Notes: a model not told the origin generated them from the letters alone. A stretch of 64,000 nucleotides of DNA from Chryseobacterium sp. c4a (GCF_009900745.1 NZ_WXVU01000013.1:110075-174074), one strand, 5' to 3'. Shown: positions 8,357 through 17,840, counted from the first letter of the stretch. Translations and numbers: made by a program.

Positions 8357-9007
8357 ATGATGGAAACCAAATCACCATTTTTAGATACAATCTTTCTGCT
8401 GAGGAAAAATGAATGCATTACGCTATTTTCCAATATTCAGACGATTTCCTCCAAAGAAGAGCAGGAAGCAGAAGAATATTTTGAAGCAGAATTTGAAAAA
8501 GAAAGACTTGAATTTCTGTCCGACCAGTTAATATGTAATAAGACAACAGCTGTTTGGGCAGCAAAAGTATTGTATTATAGTGCTCAGTTATATTTAATAA
8601 GAGAAAATACAATCAATAATCTTGAAAATCTTATTCCGAAGTTTAAAGGAACAAGAGATATTTCCTCTGTTTTATCTGCCGATCTATGTTTGAGATTCCT
8701 ACCTGAAGTGATGATTGCCCTGAATTCAATAGATCCCGAAGACCCACTCATTAAGATGCTTGAAGATATTCTTACAGAATTCCATTATTCAGGAGTTGGA
8801 TATGATCTTGACCTGAAGCATGTAAACTGGCAGAAAGAGTTGGAAGATAAAACCTATCGGAAATTATATTTGGAAAGAATTGTTGAGAAAAAAGACTATA
8901 AACTGGCGGAGGTTCCATTCATCAATAAATTACTTATCGCAGAATTTGGAATGCATAAAGATGCATTCTGGAGAGAATTGAAAATAATACCTGAGGAAAA
9001 TCAATGA
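8357..9007 (+). CDS. Small helical protein, first gene of MoxR-vWA-bpX operon
   Basis: 216 residues, acidic, no signal peptide or membrane segment. Start ATG at 8357 (a second ATG follows at once). It has no motif I recognise; the central part reads as helices (EEYFEAEFEKERLEFLSDQLI). Its stop overlaps the ATG of the MoxR gene by four bases, which ties it to that system. In described MoxR-vWA-beta-propeller systems, small accessory proteins (bpX series) occupy such positions; which bpX class this is I cannot say. Confidence 0.7.
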   Translation: MMETKSPFLDTIFLLRKNECITLFSNIQTISSKEEQEAEEYFEAEFEKERLEFLSDQLICNKTTAVWAAKVLYYSAQLYLIRENTINNLENLIPKFKGTRDISSVLSADLCLRFLPEVMIALNSIDPEDPLIKMLEDILTEFHYSGVGYDLDLKHVNWQKELEDKTYRKLYLERIVEKKDYKLAEVPFINKLLIAEFGMHKDAFWRELKIIPEENQ

Positions 9008-10137
9008 TACAGAATATTAATACACTCAATACGGTTTTAAACTATGTTAAAGACACCTTTGTTGGAAAAAATGATGTAGTAGACTTATTGGGAATTTGTC
9101 TTTTGGCAAGAGAAAATGCTTTTTTATATGGGCCTCCGGGTACTGCAAAATCAGCTATTGTAAGAACCTTAGCTAAAACTGTAAAAGACGGAAAGAACTT
9201 TGAATATCTTTTAACCCGTTTTACGGAACCAAATGAAATTTTTGGCCCTTTTGATATCAGAAAATTAAAAGAAGGTGAACTTCTTACTAATACTGAAGGA
9301 ATGATGCCTGAAGCTTCCATGGTTTTTCTGGATGAGATCTTCAATGCCAATTCTGCTATCTTGAATTCCCTTTTGATGGCTCTTAATGAAAAGATCTTCA
9401 AAAGAGGAAAAGAAACCAAACATTTACCAGCTTTGATGTTTGTAGGAGCAAGCAATGTTCTTCCGGAAGATGAAGCTTTGAATGCGTTGTTCGATCGTTT
9501 TCTGATAAGAATCAATGTAGATTACGTCAATCCGGAGCTCTTACAGCAAGTACTTTTAGCAGGAAGAAAATTGGAAAATGAAGAAGAAACGGACATTCCG
9601 GAAATTCATGCCGATCAGATCAGAGAACTTCAGAATCTGTGTAGAACAAAAGATTTAAGACCAATTTATGAAGTATATCTGAATACCATTATGAGTCTTC
9701 GAAACACAGGAATTGCTATTTCCGACCGTAGAGCAGTGAAACTTCAGAATCTCATCGCTGCAAGTGCTTTGATTTGCGGAAGAAATGAAGCCGTTTTATC
9801 AGACCTTTGGGTTCTGAAACATATCTGGGATACAGAAGAACAAATTGAAATTCTGGAAGGAATCATCAACCGAACCATTGAGAAGGACGATCATCCAAAT
9901 TCCCATCCGCAGGCCATGCAGAACAAGACTCCCAATCCGGAAGAAGTGATGAAGGATGTGAAAATCCTTGTTGATAAATGGAATCAGGGACAACTAAGCT
10001 TTGAAGAACAAAACGTAATTAAAGATAAACTAAGATACCTTCAAACACGATGTGACTGGATCAGAAACCCTGAACAGAAACAATACATTCAGCAAGAAAT
10101 TGAAAGCTTATGGCAGAAAATTCTTCAAACCATATAA
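9004..10137 (+). CDS. MoxR-type AAA+ ATPase
   Basis: 377 residues. Walker A is GPPGTAKS at about residues 43-50, Walker B is VFLDEIF at about 107-113, and sensor 1 is GASN. The region FTEPNEIFGPFDI is the characteristic MoxR insertion. MoxR ATPases remodel partner proteins, usually a VWA protein encoded beside them, which fits the downstream gene at 10844. Overlaps of four bases upstream and 28 bases downstream show tight translational coupling. It acts in the cytoplasm. Confidence 0.93.
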   Translation: MIQNINTLNTVLNYVKDTFVGKNDVVDLLGICLLARENAFLYGPPGTAKSAIVRTLAKTVKDGKNFEYLLTRFTEPNEIFGPFDIRKLKEGELLTNTEGMMPEASMVFLDEIFNANSAILNSLLMALNEKIFKRGKETKHLPALMFVGASNVLPEDEALNALFDRFLIRINVDYVNPELLQQVLLAGRKLENEEETDIPEIHADQIRELQNLCRTKDLRPIYEVYLNTIMSLRNTGIAISDRRAVKLQNLIAASALICGRNEAVLSDLWVLKHIWDTEEQIEILEGIINRTIEKDDHPNSHPQAMQNKTPNPEEVMKDVKILVDKWNQGQLSFEEQNVIKDKLRYLQTRCDWIRNPEQKQYIQQEIESLWQKILQTI

Positions 10138-10853
10138 AAGAATTCTGGGCAGAAATTCCCCGTGCCGATGAAGATTATTTAGGCTCTCTACGAGACTGGA
10201 AAAACGTTCAGATTGCAACGGATGATGAAACAATATGGCTCAAAGGCTTCACAGATGAACAAGCATTAGCTTCAGAGCTTCATCAATTGCCTAATTTTTT
10301 GCTGTACGAACTTCGGGATGGCCTTTTATTTAAAAAAGAAGCCTTGGTTCCCAGTAAAAAAATGAGAACAGCATTGCTTTGGATGCCTATTGATAAAGCA
10401 TTAAGGCTTACTTTTCCAGCTTCTAACCAAAATTATTTTGGGATCAGTGAAAAAGTATCAGTCAGATTAAAAGAAAGTAATGAAGAACATCCGGTCATTG
10501 TTTTAATAAGCAAAATCCAGGATATCAAAGAAAGTATGGCAGCATTGCCAAAATTCAGGCTGGAAAAAATAGAATGGGCTGTGATGGACGATAATGCTCT
10601 TTTTTTAGGAACTCCATTATTAAGTCTGCCGGGAAAAACATATTGGACAAAAGACGGACACCTTTTGCCTTCCGGTTTTGATTTTGAGTTTAAAAACCTG
10701 AGTATATTTTTACAGCAGAAATATAATAAAGAATTAGATGGATGGCTGTTATGGGATGTGAATGGAAACTATCTTTCAATAAAGAAAACAGATTTCCGAC
10801 CATTGTCCGTAAGCTCATTCCGTCTTACTGAAAAATCAAGAGAATGGAATTAA
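10110..10853 (+). CDS. bpX-type accessory protein of the MoxR-vWA system
   Basis: 247 residues, starting MAENSSNHIKEFWAEIP; it overlaps the MoxR gene by 28 bases and the next gene by 10. It is Trp-rich with repeated short strands (DETIWLKGF, LLYELRDGLLF, TALLWMPIDKALRL, GWLLWDVNGNYLSI). Position and composition match the uncharacterised small partner described for MoxR-vWA-beta-propeller ternary systems. No catalytic motif is visible. Confidence 0.7.
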   Translation: MAENSSNHIKEFWAEIPRADEDYLGSLRDWKNVQIATDDETIWLKGFTDEQALASELHQLPNFLLYELRDGLLFKKEALVPSKKMRTALLWMPIDKALRLTFPASNQNYFGISEKVSVRLKESNEEHPVIVLISKIQDIKESMAALPKFRLEKIEWAVMDDNALFLGTPLLSLPGKTYWTKDGHLLPSGFDFEFKNLSIFLQQKYNKELDGWLLWDVNGNYLSIKKTDFRPLSVSSFRLTEKSREWN

Positions 10854-13222
10854 AGGCATACTTCCAGTCCTATGAAAATTATTTTTGGGAATGGAAAACC
10901 GATGAAGATGTTCCCGGAGATTCCGGATATAACAATAACAATCTCCTCTCCGTTCCAGGAGTAGGGGCTATTGCTTATAGGCCTTATGTCATGGAAATTC
11001 TTAAAGAACTTCAGCCTCAGGGATGGCCTCCATTCGGGGCTTTATTGATGGTCTTATATGCCATGCAGGAAGGATATACAGATTTTGCAAGCCCTTTAAG
11101 ACATACTACAAAATTATATAGTGTTGGAAATTTTGAATTTAATGCAGAAAAAGAGATTGAATTTCTTGATAAAATAAAAGCACTTCCTAAAGTTTACAAA
11201 CAAAAACAGAACAAAATTGTACTGTTACAGACTTTATTTAAAGATAGTCACAATACAATATCTTCTGTAAGTGCTAAACTTTCCTTGAAACTCTATTACA
11301 AAAGAGCTCATGAACTTGTTGCCAGTGCAGATAAAAAAACTGATGGGGCATCCGCTTTAACCAGAGATTTAAAAGCTTTGGATCTTAATGACAAATTTCC
11401 AACTACACAATCCATCATTGATGCGATGAAAGGATTCATCGAAGAACCAGAATTGGATGATGAGATTGTAGAGGAAGAAACTACAGCAGATACCGCTAAA
11501 GACTTTATCAGAGAACTGGTGGAAGAGCCTAAAACATTTCAGGTAGGAAGTCTGATTAAAAGGATTTGGAGCGGACTTAAAATTCCAATGCGTCATCTTT
11601 CTCCGGGAGAACAACCTATCGGTGGAGTTTCTGATATGACCAATAAAGGTGATTTTCATAAAATGCTCTTGTCAGAATTTGCTAATGATGATGAGGTATT
11701 CATGAATCGTGTGGCGAATAATGAAGCCTTATACATTCAAAGAGAAATACCACCCGAAGAAAATATTTTTGAAAGAATAATTCTTATAGATACTTCCCTT
11801 AGAAACTGGGGAACACCAAAAGTACTGGCATTTGCATCAGCAATAGCCATTATAAAACATCCTAAAGCCCACTCAGAATGTAAAGTGATGGCACTGGGGC
11901 AGGCAGCAGTTCCCATTTCTCTGAATAAAGTAGAAACCGTAATTGAAAATCTCAATCAGGTAAGCCCTGTGCTGGAAGCTTCAGAAGCATTGGATAAATT
12001 TTTTAATGAAGAATATCCCCAAAAAGATATAGAAGTATTTTTCATAACCCATGAAGAGAACCTCGAAGACGAAAAAGTTCAACGAGTTATTCATAAGAAT
12101 AGAGATAAACTTAAATTTTTAGTAGCTACAACATCAAATGGAGAAATTAACTTTTATAAGCATGATAAAGGAGCGCGAAAGCATATCCAGAAAATAAAAC
12201 TTCCCCTTCATGAATTGTGGGCTAATCCGCCACAGCAGAAAAATACAGAAAACAATTCAAACGGAAAGAAAACCGAACTTCCATTAAATTATCCAATTCT
12301 GTTCCCAACTCCAGTTAATAAGATTGCTCAGTTTTTGTACGAAGGTGAATTTTTTATCCTAAGCTCAAAAAAACAATTGTTGAAAACGTATCTTTCTGAT
12401 AATTATTATGACAGACACTCCTATGATTACTATAAAACTTATCATGGTTGTGAGGTAATGATTGAAGACATTTCTGTAAAACCAACCGGACAATTTGCCC
12501 TGGCAAAAAATAAACAGAAACATTTTATTCTCTGTCAATATCAACCTTCCAAAAAATTAGTATCTAAACTCAATCTGAATACAAGAGAGTATTCCGATAT
12601 TAATGTTACCGGATTGAATATCCCGGATGATTATCAACCCATTTATTTTGATCAGTCTTTCTATCTGCATCAGCCTGGCAACGCTCAGTTATATAAAATT
12701 AACATCGAAGGAAATATCTCTGTAGAGCCTTTTGATAACAAGTATTATGATCTGGATAAAAATATAGCAAAAGTAAATGCAGAAGTAGCCAAACTGAATA
12801 GAAGCGGATTAAAAATCATTGGAAACTTCAATAAAATAGGGGTCAATGCTCATCATAATCTTGTTTTTTCAGGATTTGAAATAAGCAGCGTATATGAGAA
12901 TAGTCTGAACCTCTATAAAAACAGATCTGAGATCAAAATATTCGCAGAACAGAATAAAAATAAATATACCTTCCCGGATGGCAGCGAAGTTATTGCAGAT
13001 TCTCGCGGGATGCTGACATTCAGGAGCAGTAACAAAGGAATTGAGGAATTTTATATACCCACTACAACTTATGGCTTCCTTGCATTGGCTACCTATACAG
13101 AATTTGGAGGATCAGAATATTACCTTCCGGAGCAAGCTTTATTGAAAGTAAGGACTATGGAAGAAATGTATGATCAATATTTAAAGCCATTTATAGAGCA
13201 GATCTTAGATTATGGAGCTTAG
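10844..13222 (+). CDS. VWA-beta-propeller protein (MoxR partner)
   Basis: 792 residues. The first 300 or so are helical. A VWA-like domain follows at about 310-470, beginning RIILIDTSLRNWGTPK. Its metal site reads DTSLR (about 316-320), so the last Ser of the normal DxSxS motif is missing and metal binding may be altered. From about residue 490 the protein is a series of short beta segments (YEGEFFILSSKK, PTGQFALAKNKQKHFILCQYQ, FYLHQPGNAQLYKI, HHNLVFSGFEIS), consistent with a beta-propeller. This fused architecture is diagnostic of the MoxR-vWA-bpX class. The MoxR ATPase is the presumed remodeller. Confidence 0.8.
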   Translation: MELKAYFQSYENYFWEWKTDEDVPGDSGYNNNNLLSVPGVGAIAYRPYVMEILKELQPQGWPPFGALLMVLYAMQEGYTDFASPLRHTTKLYSVGNFEFNAEKEIEFLDKIKALPKVYKQKQNKIVLLQTLFKDSHNTISSVSAKLSLKLYYKRAHELVASADKKTDGASALTRDLKALDLNDKFPTTQSIIDAMKGFIEEPELDDEIVEEETTADTAKDFIRELVEEPKTFQVGSLIKRIWSGLKIPMRHLSPGEQPIGGVSDMTNKGDFHKMLLSEFANDDEVFMNRVANNEALYIQREIPPEENIFERIILIDTSLRNWGTPKVLAFASAIAIIKHPKAHSECKVMALGQAAVPISLNKVETVIENLNQVSPVLEASEALDKFFNEEYPQKDIEVFFITHEENLEDEKVQRVIHKNRDKLKFLVATTSNGEINFYKHDKGARKHIQKIKLPLHELWANPPQQKNTENNSNGKKTELPLNYPILFPTPVNKIAQFLYEGEFFILSSKKQLLKTYLSDNYYDRHSYDYYKTYHGCEVMIEDISVKPTGQFALAKNKQKHFILCQYQPSKKLVSKLNLNTREYSDINVTGLNIPDDYQPIYFDQSFYLHQPGNAQLYKINIEGNISVEPFDNKYYDLDKNIAKVNAEVAKLNRSGLKIIGNFNKIGVNAHHNLVFSGFEISSVYENSLNLYKNRSEIKIFAEQNKNKYTFPDGSEVIADSRGMLTFRSSNKGIEEFYIPTTTYGFLALATYTEFGGSEYYLPEQALLKVRTMEEMYDQYLKPFIEQILDYGA

Positions 13223-14906
13223 AATAAAACCTTTCCCTAAGAATATATATCCTAAAAAAGGACTTTTAATAAAAGGTTCCTCACCATGGGTATGGCTTCA
13301 GGAAATGGAAACATTGGGAATCAATTTAGATCAGATAAGATCCTTTGCTATTCCTGATAATATACCAAATGTATTGTACGGATGCTTTCTTGTATTTTCA
13401 GATCATGCTCCACAAGAAGTTGGAAGGAATGCTTATTTCCAATCGGTAGATAACAAACTTTTTATCCCGGAAAATACTACCTTTTATCCAAAAATTAATC
13501 CCGAAGATTGGGAAACAATGGGTTCGGATTTACTTATCATGCATCCTGAATTTGGACTTGTTAAATTATCAGAACAGATCGATTGGATAAGCTTGATTCA
13601 GAAGCCTGAGGAAATAGCAGCAACCATCAGAAAACCTTTGAATGGAGTTAAAATTCCACAAACCATAGAAAGCTATACAGTTGAGATAGATGATGAAAAA
13701 ATGCTCGAATCATTACAGAAACCTCAAACTGAAGAAGAATGGATCAATAATTTGCCATTTGACCTGAAGAAAGTAATGGCAGGAAATAAAAAAGAAATTG
13801 AGAAATATTTAAAATACATTGAAAAATATCCTGAGCGAGCCATAGAACTGGGAATCCCTCTAGATATTATGGGAACTTCCAGAGGCGATGGTTTTGGTAA
13901 ATTTACCTGGCTGGAAGGGTTATTGGGTCGTGGAGCAGGAGGTAAAGTGGAAAGTGCCGGTACCAGAAATTTTCGTTGGATATTCTGGGGCATCATTATC
14001 ATTGCCATTGTGTTAAAAATAGCTTTGCCCGCCGAAGATAAACCTCTTCAGGATGAAAATATAGTCTCTTCAGGAAGTATAACAAAGGGAGCACAATCTC
14101 CTTCTGATATAATTGCTTTTCATTCCGGAGTTTCAGAAATAGATCAGAAGATAGATTCTATGTATTTTGATAAAAGGAAAAGCTTGTCTAATGAACTCCT
14201 GAATGCAGGCCTTCAGGAAAGTAAAACAGAAAAAGAAAAAAAAGAATATAAAAAGAAAGGAGGAAGGGATGTAGGTGAAATTAGTCCCGATATTCAAAAA
14301 CTTAGCAATAAAGAACAGCAAAGCAGAGATTCCCTTAAAATCATTTATACAAAAAAGATAACGAAGCATATTCAGAAAAGAAGCGAAGTGCTGAAGCGTA
14401 AGATTTCCGATTCTTTAAAGCAATATACTAAAGGAAAACCTGTGAATGGAGACGTTGTAAAATATCTTTTAAAGAAAAAACAGGTGTTGATACAAGACTC
14501 TTTAGGAAAGCTATACGGCACCATTGATATTGCAGATATGCCCCCTCCGTCAGCCATCAAAGACTCCAAAGTAAAAGGCGTAGAATCTGGTGGCCATTCC
14601 CTGAAGAAAGAGGCTCCTGTTTCAGATATTATATACATGGTAATTCTGATGATTGCAGCCGTTGGATTATATTCCTTCCTGTTTAAAAATAAATCATTGA
14701 ATCTTGGTGGAGATAATATTCCGATCTGGGTGAAATTCCTTTTGATCATCATCCTGGTAGCCATGCTGGTGTATCTTTTTTATCCTTTGGTTAAAATGTT
14801 TGGCTATAACTGGTTTGTATGGGTATTGGCTATTGGAGTGATGCTATTGCTTTACCGCCTGTTCAGGGATGATAAAACCATTTTAAACTCTGATGATGAT
14901 GAATAA
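13212..14906 (+). CDS. Membrane-anchored bpX-family protein
   Basis: 564 residues, overlapping the upstream gene by 11 bases and the next by 14. The first 200 residues are soluble (GLLIKGSSPWVWLQEME early; IPQTIESYTVEIDDE later). There are transmembrane stretches at about 255-275 (IFWGIIIIAIVLKIAL) and three near the C-terminus (VILMIAAVGLYSFLF; FLLIIILVAMLVYLFY; WVLAIGVMLLLYRLF). Between them lies a Lys/Ser-rich, probably coiled region with KKGGRDVGE. It likely anchors the MoxR-vWA machinery at the inner membrane. Exact bpX class not assigned. Confidence 0.7.
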   Translation: MELRIKPFPKNIYPKKGLLIKGSSPWVWLQEMETLGINLDQIRSFAIPDNIPNVLYGCFLVFSDHAPQEVGRNAYFQSVDNKLFIPENTTFYPKINPEDWETMGSDLLIMHPEFGLVKLSEQIDWISLIQKPEEIAATIRKPLNGVKIPQTIESYTVEIDDEKMLESLQKPQTEEEWINNLPFDLKKVMAGNKKEIEKYLKYIEKYPERAIELGIPLDIMGTSRGDGFGKFTWLEGLLGRGAGGKVESAGTRNFRWIFWGIIIIAIVLKIALPAEDKPLQDENIVSSGSITKGAQSPSDIIAFHSGVSEIDQKIDSMYFDKRKSLSNELLNAGLQESKTEKEKKEYKKKGGRDVGEISPDIQKLSNKEQQSRDSLKIIYTKKITKHIQKRSEVLKRKISDSLKQYTKGKPVNGDVVKYLLKKKQVLIQDSLGKLYGTIDIADMPPPSAIKDSKVKGVESGGHSLKKEAPVSDIIYMVILMIAAVGLYSFLFKNKSLNLGGDNIPIWVKFLLIIILVAMLVYLFYPLVKMFGYNWFVWVLAIGVMLLLYRLFRDDKTILNSDDDE

Positions 14907-15918
14907 ACAAAAATTTATAGATAAGTTTATGGCCGCTTTTGTATTGTTGGCCATGTTTAAAGTCATCGGTATCGTGGCAGAACTGTTTCATGAAAGTTTT
15001 TGGAGTGTTGTCGGAAATTTAATGATCTTTTTAATTGTAGCATTTATCATCCTTATGGTTATTGCTTTTTTAAAAGATAAAGAACAAAGTAAACAGAATT
15101 CAAAAAGAGGCAGAGCCGGAGGTGGAAACTTTTATCTCGAAAACTCACTGTTTGACAGAATACGAAGTAAATACGAAGACCTTGCTCAGAAATATATTGC
15201 AGAAAAAGAGTACAAAAAAGCAGCAAAAGTTTATATGAATTTGTTGCAAGACCACTACAGAGGAGCAAAAACCCTTGAAGATGGTGGATTTTATAACGAA
15301 GCAGCAGCAGTATATCTTAAAAAATTGAAAAATAAATCAGATGCAGCCCATTGTTATGAAAAGGCAAAACAATACAAAAAAGCTATTGATCTGTACAAAG
15401 AAATGGAGCAAAAAGAAAAGGTAGGAGATCTTTACAAAGAAATCAATGATCTGAAAAATGCCCATACTTACTATCAAATGGTAGCGGATGACTATACAAC
15501 CAACAATCAGATGGTAAAAGCATCACTGGTATATAGAAAGAAAATGGAAAAGCCTGAAGATGCCCAAAAGGTATTATTAAAAGGCTGGGAAGAAGATAAA
15601 GATGCCTTCAATTGCTTGAATAATTACTTTACCAATATTTTTGATACTAAAAAACTGGAGGCAGAAATACAAAGTCTCTATGAAAAAACTCCGGCTTACA
15701 AAAAGATGACCTATTTGGAAGCCATGAAATATGAGTTTAAAAAAGACCCTAAACTACAGCCGGTTACCCGAAAAATAGCTTACGAGATTATTGCGGGGAA
15801 AATAGAAAACCGCTCAGAAATTGTTAACGAACTGAAATACTTTAACCCCGACGATGAAGTGATTCTTAAAGATATTTCGAGATTTAAAACCGGAAGAAAT
15901 AAAATGTTTAGAAATTAA
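14893..15918 (+). CDS. Membrane protein with TPR-like repeats, last gene of MoxR operon
   Basis: 341 residues. Two hydrophobic segments lie near the N-terminus (about 10-28 and 36-56), followed by a basic linker. From about residue 95 there are TPR-like helical repeats (EYKKAAKVYMNLL, FYNEAAAVYLKKL, QYKKAIDLYKEME, DLKNAHTYYQMVADDY). It probably docks partners at the membrane for the operon's ATPase. It overlaps the upstream gene by 14 bases. Function inferred from context. Confidence 0.75.
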   Translation: MMMNKQKFIDKFMAAFVLLAMFKVIGIVAELFHESFWSVVGNLMIFLIVAFIILMVIAFLKDKEQSKQNSKRGRAGGGNFYLENSLFDRIRSKYEDLAQKYIAEKEYKKAAKVYMNLLQDHYRGAKTLEDGGFYNEAAAVYLKKLKNKSDAAHCYEKAKQYKKAIDLYKEMEQKEKVGDLYKEINDLKNAHTYYQMVADDYTTNNQMVKASLVYRKKMEKPEDAQKVLLKGWEEDKDAFNCLNNYFTNIFDTKKLEAEIQSLYEKTPAYKKMTYLEAMKYEFKKDPKLQPVTRKIAYEIIAGKIENRSEIVNELKYFNPDDEVILKDISRFKTGRNKMFRN

Positions 15919-15932
15919 ATGATAAAAATAAA

Positions 15933-16022
15933 ATGGATAATACATTGAAATATCTCCAATATAAATATGACAATAAAAATCCCTTTGAAATTGCACAAGA
16001 AATGATATCACAAAAGGAATAA
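15933..16022 (+). CDS. Possible 29-residue small protein
   Basis: ATG after A-rich ATAAAAATAAA, encoding MDNTLKYLQYKYDNKNPFEI and nine more residues. It lies 14 bases after the MoxR operon and could be its last cistron. Support is only the plausible leader and composition. Confidence 0.3.
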   Translation: MDNTLKYLQYKYDNKNPFEIAQEMISQKE

Positions 16023-16115
16023 TTAGATGAAGAAATAGAATAATAACTTTACAGTAACTCTAAAAAAGTTTGTTCTAAGTGTACTGCACTTTAGTTATAA
16101 TCACTTCCAGCTTCC

Positions 16116-17495
16116 TCACCATCCCGTTTCCTGATAGTTCTTCAAAAGCTTTCCATAAATTTCCTGGTCACCCTGATTGATCTTTACAATGGGATGAAAA
16201 ATTCTCATAGCACCATCCACAGGATCTAAAGGCGGTATTTTCGTTTTTTCGAAAAGTCTTTCTCTTTTGGATTCTATAGCTCCGGTGGAAATCCAGCCCA
16301 CATCTACAGCATTCATGAAGATGTTGTCCTTTACAAAATCAGAAGCTGAAGTTTTTGTAAGCATATTCAGGGCAGCCTTAGTCATATTGGTATGAGGATG
16401 AAACTCATTTTTACTCTTATAGCTGAATTGTCCCTCTGTAGAAGTGACATTGATGATATGCCTGTGCTCAGCATAACTTTTTTTCATCAGAGGTTTCAAG
16501 GCAGAAATCAGCAGATAAGGAGAAATATGATTGATGAGGTTCACCTCCAGAAGTTCCTCAGTTCCGATTTCATCCATTAGAGAATTCCAGCTGTTTTTGT
16601 CTCTTAAATCCTTTGGCTGCCCAAAACGAGTGACAGGCATTTCAGACAGATCCTGGTGAGATAAAGTTAAAAAATCATGTTCTCTCCCATGTACAGGAGT
16701 TTTATTTTCAATCAGGTTTTGAGGAGTACGAGATAAAAGAAGCTTTTCCTTTACGATGAGTGGCTGATAATATTCCGGAGTATATTTGATGGTCTGCGCT
16801 GCATTATTGATAAGGATCTCAATACTTCCAAAGTTTTGATAACAATAATCTGAGAAATCATGTATCGATCTGAGGCTTCGTAAATCCAAACCATAAAGAA
16901 AAAGACGATCCTTCCATACATCATAATCATTCTCTCCCTGAAACTGTTCAGATGCCAAAGCCGGAAATCTTGAAGTGGCAACAACTTTTGCTCCGCTTCT
17001 TAAAAACTTTAAGGCCGCAGCATATCCTATTTTTACCCTTCCACCGGTAATAATTACAGTCTGACCAGTGAAATCATGAGTTAAATTTCTGTTTTTATAA
17101 TTTTCATCCGCACAGGAAGGACAAAGTTTGTGATAGAAGAAATGAACCTGATGATAGGGCTGATGGCAGCAATAGCATAATTGAGGTTTTTGCAGTATTG
17201 AAAAAGACTGAGCTTGTTCTTCAGTATGAGTATACAACGTTTCATTGTCCAGAGCTTTCTTTACAATAACTGATTGTTTAAGAATTTCCAGATCAGGACT
17301 TTTAGCCTGTAATTGCTGATGATCTCTATATTCCTCTGGGTTTTTACCGATGTTTTTCTGAGCCTTTTTACGAATTGATGAGATCAGAGTTTTGAAACGC
17401 TGATTATCCGGATTGTGCAATGGGTTCTCCTGAAGTGCTTCCAGAACCTTCAGACAGGTTTCCCATTCCTCGTTACTGAATGGATATGAGGCCAT
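16116..17495 (-). CDS. SDR-family oxidoreductase with N-terminal zinc ribbon
   Basis: 459 residues, much longer than a simple SDR (about 250). Residues 1-100 are helical and unknown. A zinc ribbon follows (CYCC at about 107-110, CPSC at 125-128). The Rossmann domain starts HDFTGQTVIITGGRVKIGYA, with the cofactor motif TGGRVKIG, and has LINNAAQ as the NAG-like motif. At the active site, INVTSTEGQFS supplies a Ser, but the YxxxK position reads TNMTK, so the catalytic Tyr is absent while Lys remains. It may bind cofactor without classical SDR chemistry. Substrate unknown. Confidence 0.8.
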   Translation of the reverse strand: MASYPFSNEEWETCLKVLEALQENPLHNPDNQRFKTLISSIRKKAQKNIGKNPEEYRDHQQLQAKSPDLEILKQSVIVKKALDNETLYTHTEEQAQSFSILQKPQLCYCCHQPYHQVHFFYHKLCPSCADENYKNRNLTHDFTGQTVIITGGRVKIGYAAALKFLRSGAKVVATSRFPALASEQFQGENDYDVWKDRLFLYGLDLRSLRSIHDFSDYCYQNFGSIEILINNAAQTIKYTPEYYQPLIVKEKLLLSRTPQNLIENKTPVHGREHDFLTLSHQDLSEMPVTRFGQPKDLRDKNSWNSLMDEIGTEELLEVNLINHISPYLLISALKPLMKKSYAEHRHIINVTSTEGQFSYKSKNEFHPHTNMTKAALNMLTKTSASDFVKDNIFMNAVDVGWISTGAIESKRERLFEKTKIPPLDPVDGAMRIFHPIVKINQGDQEIYGKLLKNYQETGW

Positions 17496-17507
17496 AATAG
17501 AATTTTG

Positions 17508-17578
17508 TGGGGGAGGAGGGTTCGAACCTCCAATTTCAACGTTAGCAGTGTAGTGTTTTTCCAGTTAAACTATCCCCC
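17508..17578 (-). tRNA. tRNA-like gene, apparent anticodon GCU, no long variable arm
   Basis: A cloverleaf can be drawn: acceptor GGGGGA with TCCCCC (six pairs), D arm GTTT-AACTGGA-AAAC, T arm GGAGG-TTCGAAC-CCTCC, and an anticodon loop CTGCTAA. The anticodon stem CTACA/CGTTG pairs poorly. GCU would be serine, but the variable region is only five bases, unlike real tRNA-Ser. It looks like a degenerate or specialised tRNA. It lies 13 bases from the SDR start and points away from the tRNA-like array. Confidence 0.5.
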
Positions 17579-17627
17579 GTATTGGTGAACAAATGTATCG
17601 TTTTCCGTATTGAAAAACAATTTTTCA

Positions 17628-17635
17628 TATCTTTG
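17628..17635 (+). promoter_or_regulatory. -7 element for the 42-residue gene
   Basis: TATCTTTG, an exact TAnnTTTG match, 12 bases before the ATG at 17648, with TTG at a plausible -33 position. Confidence 0.65.
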
Positions 17636-17647
17636 CGCCAGAAAATT

Positions 17648-17776
17648 ATGACAATACAAAGAGCACATATCAATGCAGAACTATGCGAAAGCCCATCAAA
17701 ACTGGGATTATTCGTGTATGATTGGATGATATGGAATGAGGCGAAATGTGCTGACTTTGGAAATTATTTACTGTAA
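17648..17776 (+). CDS. Small 42-residue protein
   Basis: MTIQRAHINAELCESPSKLG followed by LFVYDWMIWNEAKCADFGNY and LL. It has its own good promoter and a strong terminator, so it is a self-contained transcription unit. No signal peptide or membrane segment. Family not recognised. It is the first of two such miniature genes directly before the tRNA-like array. Confidence 0.55.
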   Translation: MTIQRAHINAELCESPSKLGLFVYDWMIWNEAKCADFGNYLL

Positions 17777-17805
17777 ACTCGTAAAAAATTAATCAAAATA
17801 CAACA

Positions 17806-17840
17806 GAAACGCCTCGATTTTTCGAGGCGTTTTTTGTTTT
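17806..17840 (+). terminator. Rho-independent terminator of the 42-residue gene
   Basis: ACGCCTCGA pairs with TCGAGGCGT, followed by a T-run. The 300 bases after it (17841-18160) are AT-rich; I see only a weak promoter near 18088 (TTACTTTG) in them. Confidence 0.85.

Noticed and set aside
9042..9515. 157-codon minus-strand frame inside the MoxR gene
   Set aside because: Shadow of the MoxR ATPase, which has all catalytic motifs on the + strand.
14372..14764. 130-codon minus-strand frame within the membrane bpX gene
   Set aside because: Opposite-strand shadow without a start signal; the + strand frame fits its overlapping operon.
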